DNA of 64,000 nt from Diospyros lotus (lineage: Eukaryota; Streptophyta; Magnoliopsida; Ericales; Ebenaceae), in assembly GCF_014633365.1 (NCBI RefSeq), contig NC_068349.1, positions 15,266,753 through 15,330,752 of the forward strand. The letters are read 5' to 3'. Below are positions 59,745-64,000 of this stretch, one piece after another; the first letter of the stretch is position 1; every line of letters starts with the position of its first letter. The notes below the pieces were generated by a model that was given only the letters and a program-made list of their open reading frames with translations, was not told where the DNA came from and did no database searches. The position numbers and the translations under genes are program-made.

Positions 59745-62700
59745 CACTACAAAAAAATTTGATTTTTAGCGGCGATTTTTTTGCTGCGATTTTTAAAACC
59801 GTCACAAAAAATAAAATTTTGAGGCGGTTTGTTAACCGCCGCAAAATACTATTTTAGCGACGGTTTTTTTAACATTTTGGGGCGGTTTTTAAAAATCGTC
59901 GCAAAATTCATTAAAACATTTAATTTTGCGGCGGTTTTCAAGAAATCGTCGCTAATTTTAGAAAATAATTAAATAATTAAAAAATAAAATTGAATTTAGA
60001 GACGATTTTTAAGAAATCGCCGCTCAATTAAAAAATAATTAAATAAATCAAAATTAAAATTAAAATACATTTTGCGGCGGTTTTGAAAAATCGCCGCAAA
60101 ATTCATGAAAGATTTAATTTAGCGGCGATTTTCAAAAACCACCGCTAAATTAAAAAATAATTAAATAATTTATAATTAAATTTAAATTAACATTTGCGGC
60201 GATTTTTAGAAACCGCCACAAAATTCATTAAAAAATTTAATTTAGCGGCGGTTTTTCAAAACCGCTGCTAAATTAAAAATATAATTAAATAATTTATAAT
60301 TAAATTTAAATTAACATTTGCGACGGTTTTTAGAAACCGTCGCAAAATTCATTAAAAAATTTAATTTAGCGGCGGTTTTTCAAAATCGCAGCTAAATTAA
60401 AAAAATAATTAAATAATTTATAATTAAAATTAAATTAACATTTGCGACGGTTTCCAAAACCGCCGCAAAATTCATTAAAAATTTTAATTTAGCGGCGGTT
60501 ATTAACCGTCGCTAAATTTAAAAATAATTAAATAATTTAAAATTAAAATTAAATTGAATTAAATTAATGAAAAGAAATATAAAATCTTAAAAAGAAATTG
60601 AAATTTTAATTTAAATTAATTGTAAAATCTTTATATATATAAAAGTAGGATACTCTTGAAAAAAGAAATTTCCTCCTAAAACTTGCATTAATTAATGATT
60701 TACAATTAACACTTATTGTATTAATAATTTGCATTTTGTAATTTGCATTAATAATTTAAAATTTTCAATTACTTTGAAATAATAAGTAGCAATAAAATTT
60801 TCGCCCAAAACTTGCATTAATGATTTGCATTTAGTATTTATTGCATTAATAATTTACATTTTGTAATTTGTATCTTTATATATATAAAAGGAGGATAGTC
60901 TTGAAAAAAGAAATTTTCCTCCAAAACTTGCATTAATAATTTACAATTAATACTTATTGCATTAATAATTTAAAATTTTCAATTACTTTGAAATAATTAG
61001 TAATACAATTTTCTCCCAAAACTTGCATTAATGATTTGCATTTAGTACTTATTGTATTAATAATTTACATTTTATAATTTGCATCTTTATATATATAAAA
61101 GTAGGATAGCCTTGAAAAAAGAAATTTTCCTCCAAAACTTGCATTAATGATTTACAATTAATACTTATTGCATTAATAATTTGCATTTTGTAATTTGCAT
61201 TAATAATTTAAAATTTTCAATTGCTTTGAAATAATAAGTAGTAATAAAATTTTTCCCCAAAACTTGCATTAATGATTTGCATTTAGTACTTATTGCATTA
61301 ATAATTTACATTTTGTAATTTGCATATTTATATATATAAAAGTAGGATAGTTTTGAAAAAAGAAATTTCCACCCAAAACTTACATTAATGATTTGTAATT
61401 AATACTTATTGTATTAATAATTTACATTTTGTAATTCGCATTAATAATTTAAAATTTTCAATTGCTTTGAAATAATAAGTAGTAATAAAATTTTCTCCCA
61501 AAACTTGCATTAATGATTTGCATTTAGTATTTATTGCATTAATAATTTACATTTGCCAAGTGTTAATCAATGGTGAATTTTTTCCCTCAAAAACTTGCAT
61601 TAAATCAAAAGTAGTGATTAATTAATTATTAATTACTTTAATAATTATATTATAGTCTTGAAAATGTAATGTCTTAACAAATTCATAAAAAAATATTTAA
61701 GGTTGTCAAACGCTAGGATTTTTCAATACTAATTAATATTTAAGGTATCACATTTTTAAGACTATGGAAGAAATCAAAATTAATTTTTTTAAAATTTTGT
61801 TATTATTGAAAAAACTTATTCTTACTCATATTTAAGAGTTTTAATTTATATTTATAATTATAATATAATAAATAGAAAATAATGAACGTTTTTAAGTGGA
61901 AATATTTATTTGTAAATAAATATAATATAATAAAAAAAATTATAAGTATTTTCTCAAGTGACCTATTTAATATGTTAATTATTTTTTAATACATTAATTG
62001 AATGACAGTATATTGAATTAAAAGTGTTCTCTATTAGTATATTAAATAGTGAATAATTAAGTAAACTTAAATTTTTTCAACATGATTAAAGATTAAAAAA
62101 AATTATAATTATCAATTCTGTTAAAATTATTTAAAATAATAAATTTATTTTTTTATTTTTAAATTAAACTCTCCAATATATCACATGGGTTCACCACTAG
62201 TTAATTAAAAATTTAATTTAAAAAATTAAAATAAAAATAAATTTAACAAAATTTTAATAATTTTAAAAAATAAATAATTTTTTTTATTTTTAATCAATTA
62301 ATTTAGTTAATTTAATTCAATTAATTTATTTTTAATTTATTCCTTTATTCTTTTAAAAAAAATTAATTAATTAATATTTTTTAATTTGTATTAAAAAATA
62401 TAAAATATAATTATGGAAAGTAGTGGTCGTTTTGGTATATAATTTATATATGCGGTTATATAACAAGGGGGCTTAATAGATCAGACGGTCGCGCGCACAC
62501 ACATGCACAGTGGAGGTTGCGAGCTCGAAACTCTAGGGAAGGGGAGCCTCGCCATGTGGCACGCGGACATGCGGCCACGTGGCTGTGCGGCACAGGCGGG
62601 TGGTTTGGGCGGGCGGGTCAACGGGTCAGCGAGTGGGTGCGAGAAATTAAAATTTTTAATTTTGTTTTAATTTTAGAGGCGGTTTTAGAAACCGCCGTTA

Positions 62701-63111
62701 AAATTAAAATTTTTAATTTTTTTTATTTTTGCCGCAGTTTCAGAAACCGCCGCTAAAATCAAAATTTTTAATTTTTTTTATTTTTGCGGCGGTTCAGAAA
62801 CCGCTGCTAAAATTATTTTTTTTTTTTATTTTTGCGACGGTTGAAAAACCGCCACTAAAATTAAAAATTTTAATTTTTTTATAATTTTCACGGCGGTTGA
62901 AAAATCGCCGCTATATATTTTATAAACCACCGCTAAATCACTAATTTTGCGGCGGTTTTAAAACCGCCGCAAAAAATGTGATTAGCGGCAGTTATTCCAG
63001 CTGTTGGTCAAAACCGTTGCTAAATGCTCCGTGATGGCTGATTTAGCGGCGGTTAAAAACCGCCACTAAATGTAAAAAAAGTCATTGCTAAATGCCAATT
63101 TTTTTGTAGTG
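59745..63111. mobile_element. Non-autonomous CACTA element, 3.4 kb
   Basis: Ends CACTACAAAAAAATTTG...CAATTTTTTTGTAGTG with a 3 bp duplication AGG (59742-59744 and 63112-63114). Left subterminal region 59770-60530 and right 62670-63090 are arrays of inverted-repeat units (GCGGCGGTTTT...AAAACCGCCGC), each capable of a hairpin. The interior has a tandem array (60629-61560), an AT-rich tract and a short GC-rich block (62480-62640). No transposase frame exists; the 62517-62756 frame is repeat-derived. Confidence 0.92.
60629..61560. repeat. Tandem array of about four 210-245 bp units inside the CACTA element
   Basis: Units begin near 60629, 60874, 61084 and 61325 with (C/A)TTTATATATATAAAAG, followed by TAGGATAG...CTTGAAAAAAGAAATTT, AAACTTGCATTAATGATTT and TTTCAATTGCTTTGAAATAA. 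The second unit lacks about 35 bp. Confidence 0.85.
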
Positions 63112-63941
63112 AGGTCACCAAAAAAGGATGACTTGGAGGGTTTTCGGCAAGCAACTAGACTAGCTGGGGTCTTTACGATAAGACGAGGCTAAGGGGGAGG
63201 GGGGGTCGACTCTGATCCTAGAGTTACGACTATCGAAAGAGCTAGGAAAGTCTTCAGGAGGTGTTATGGGGCTTCAAATGAGCCTTTGAAAGAGTTTCTG
63301 GTGTCCAGGAAAGTTGACATGTATCTGAAAGGCTTGGTATGCGGTCAGTAGAGTCTTCCAAGTCTTCGAGTTTGCAACATAAAGGCAGTTAGAGGGCACA
63401 CAGGCCTTCCAATACCTAAGTTAAAGCTTGTTATTATGCGAAAGGGGATGTGCGAACAAGATGCAATGCATGCAATGGGGGCTTCAAAAGGGTTGTGAGT
63501 CTTCAAAAAGGTTGTGTTAGCGCATCTAGAGTACTTGATTCTAACTTAGGTCTAGGTCTCTAGGGTTTGGATTTGGATCCTGGAAGTGTGGGTCCAAGGA
63601 GTATTTATAGCAATTAAAGGACTGTGACACATGGCATGTCAAGACACGTGGCATGCATGCATGAAGGTGTGTGGCAAGACCTTTTGGGTAAGAGACACGA
63701 GTTTTCAAGTGCCTTGGGTTAGGATCGGAAGGCTAGAATGAGCTTTTTAGGGAGCGGAGGCCCCAAAAAGATGAGATAGGTTAAGCAAATACCTCGAGGA
63801 AAGAATCCCGAATAGTCTTTGGCATGATCCTCGAAAGAATCCTGAAGGTTTTTCTAAGAAGCTACCCTTCTAGAAGGGGTCCACCATTTTCGGGCAACTC
63901 TTTTTTCAAAGGGTGTCCTAGGCTTGTGCTACAACACTAGT

Positions 63942-64000
63942 ACTTTACATGTCTTGGTGCATATTGTACTAATCTTTTGTGAACATGTACTTATTATCAT
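63942..64000. other. Right edge: nothing recognised
   Basis: Short flank of the solo LTR with no feature. Confidence 0.5.

Larger units (their letters stand above)
59498..63936 (-). mobile_element. Solo LTR related to the CTTCCGAAGG family, split by a CACTA element
   Basis: TGTTGTTATTGGAATATAAT...GTGCTACAACA, duplication CTAGT at 59493-59497 and 63937-63941. About 1.07 kb without the nested CACTA. The termini resemble those of 24846-25592, and the minus-strand TATA box (CTATAAATA, 63602-63610) lies in a similar place. Confidence 0.82.

Noticed and set aside
62517..62756. 79-codon frame in a GC-rich block
   Set aside because: Its second half translates the CACTA subterminal repeat; no independent support.

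Overview
The window looks like a gene-poor, repeat-packed part of a flowering-plant nuclear genome. It is AT-rich, one spliced plant-type transcription-factor gene has short AT-rich introns, and almost everything else is LTR retrotransposon, solo LTR, CACTA or hAT sequence. I see no bacterial or organellar genes, no tRNA or rRNA, and no CRISPR array. The species cannot be fixed from the sequence.

The only host gene recognised (2015-15087, + strand) encodes a class IV homeodomain-leucine zipper START-domain (HD-ZIP IV) protein. Eleven exons can be placed by reading frame and GT-AG boundaries, for about 796 residues. Exon 9 is split by an 8.5 kb Ty1/copia element of Tork/TNT1-like type (5693-14165, minus orientation, 791 bp LTRs, target duplication ACACT). 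Its first LTR codons give an in-frame stop. That copia is itself interrupted in its reverse transcriptase by a 2.57 kb gypsy-type solo LTR (7712-10276, duplication AACAC).

Right of the gene is a nested landscape. At 16433-20060 there is a CTTCCGAAGG-rich LTR holding a gypsy solo LTR. At 21057-32333 lies a second, unrelated copia family on the minus strand, arranged as partial internal region, shared LTR, full internal region, LTR. It carries a solo LTR in its RNase H region and a 1.3 kb CACTA element in its reverse transcriptase. From 32342 to 52762 there are gypsy and copia LTRs, several of them solo with exact 5 bp duplications, and one largely non-coding gypsy-type unit. At 52763-59497 there is degraded sequence with a 154 bp hAT MITE. 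At 59498-63936 a solo LTR is split by a 3.4 kb non-autonomous CACTA element.

None of these elements appears able to move by itself now; both copia elements carry stops and active-site substitutions. The observations I consider most worth following are the copia insertion that leaves the HD-ZIP IV frame perfectly recoverable, M-phase-type (MSA) promoter motifs beside the TATA box of a copia LTR family, a positionally conserved hairpin in many gypsy-type LTRs, and GTCGAC and CTTCCGAAGG motif arrays in two other LTR families.
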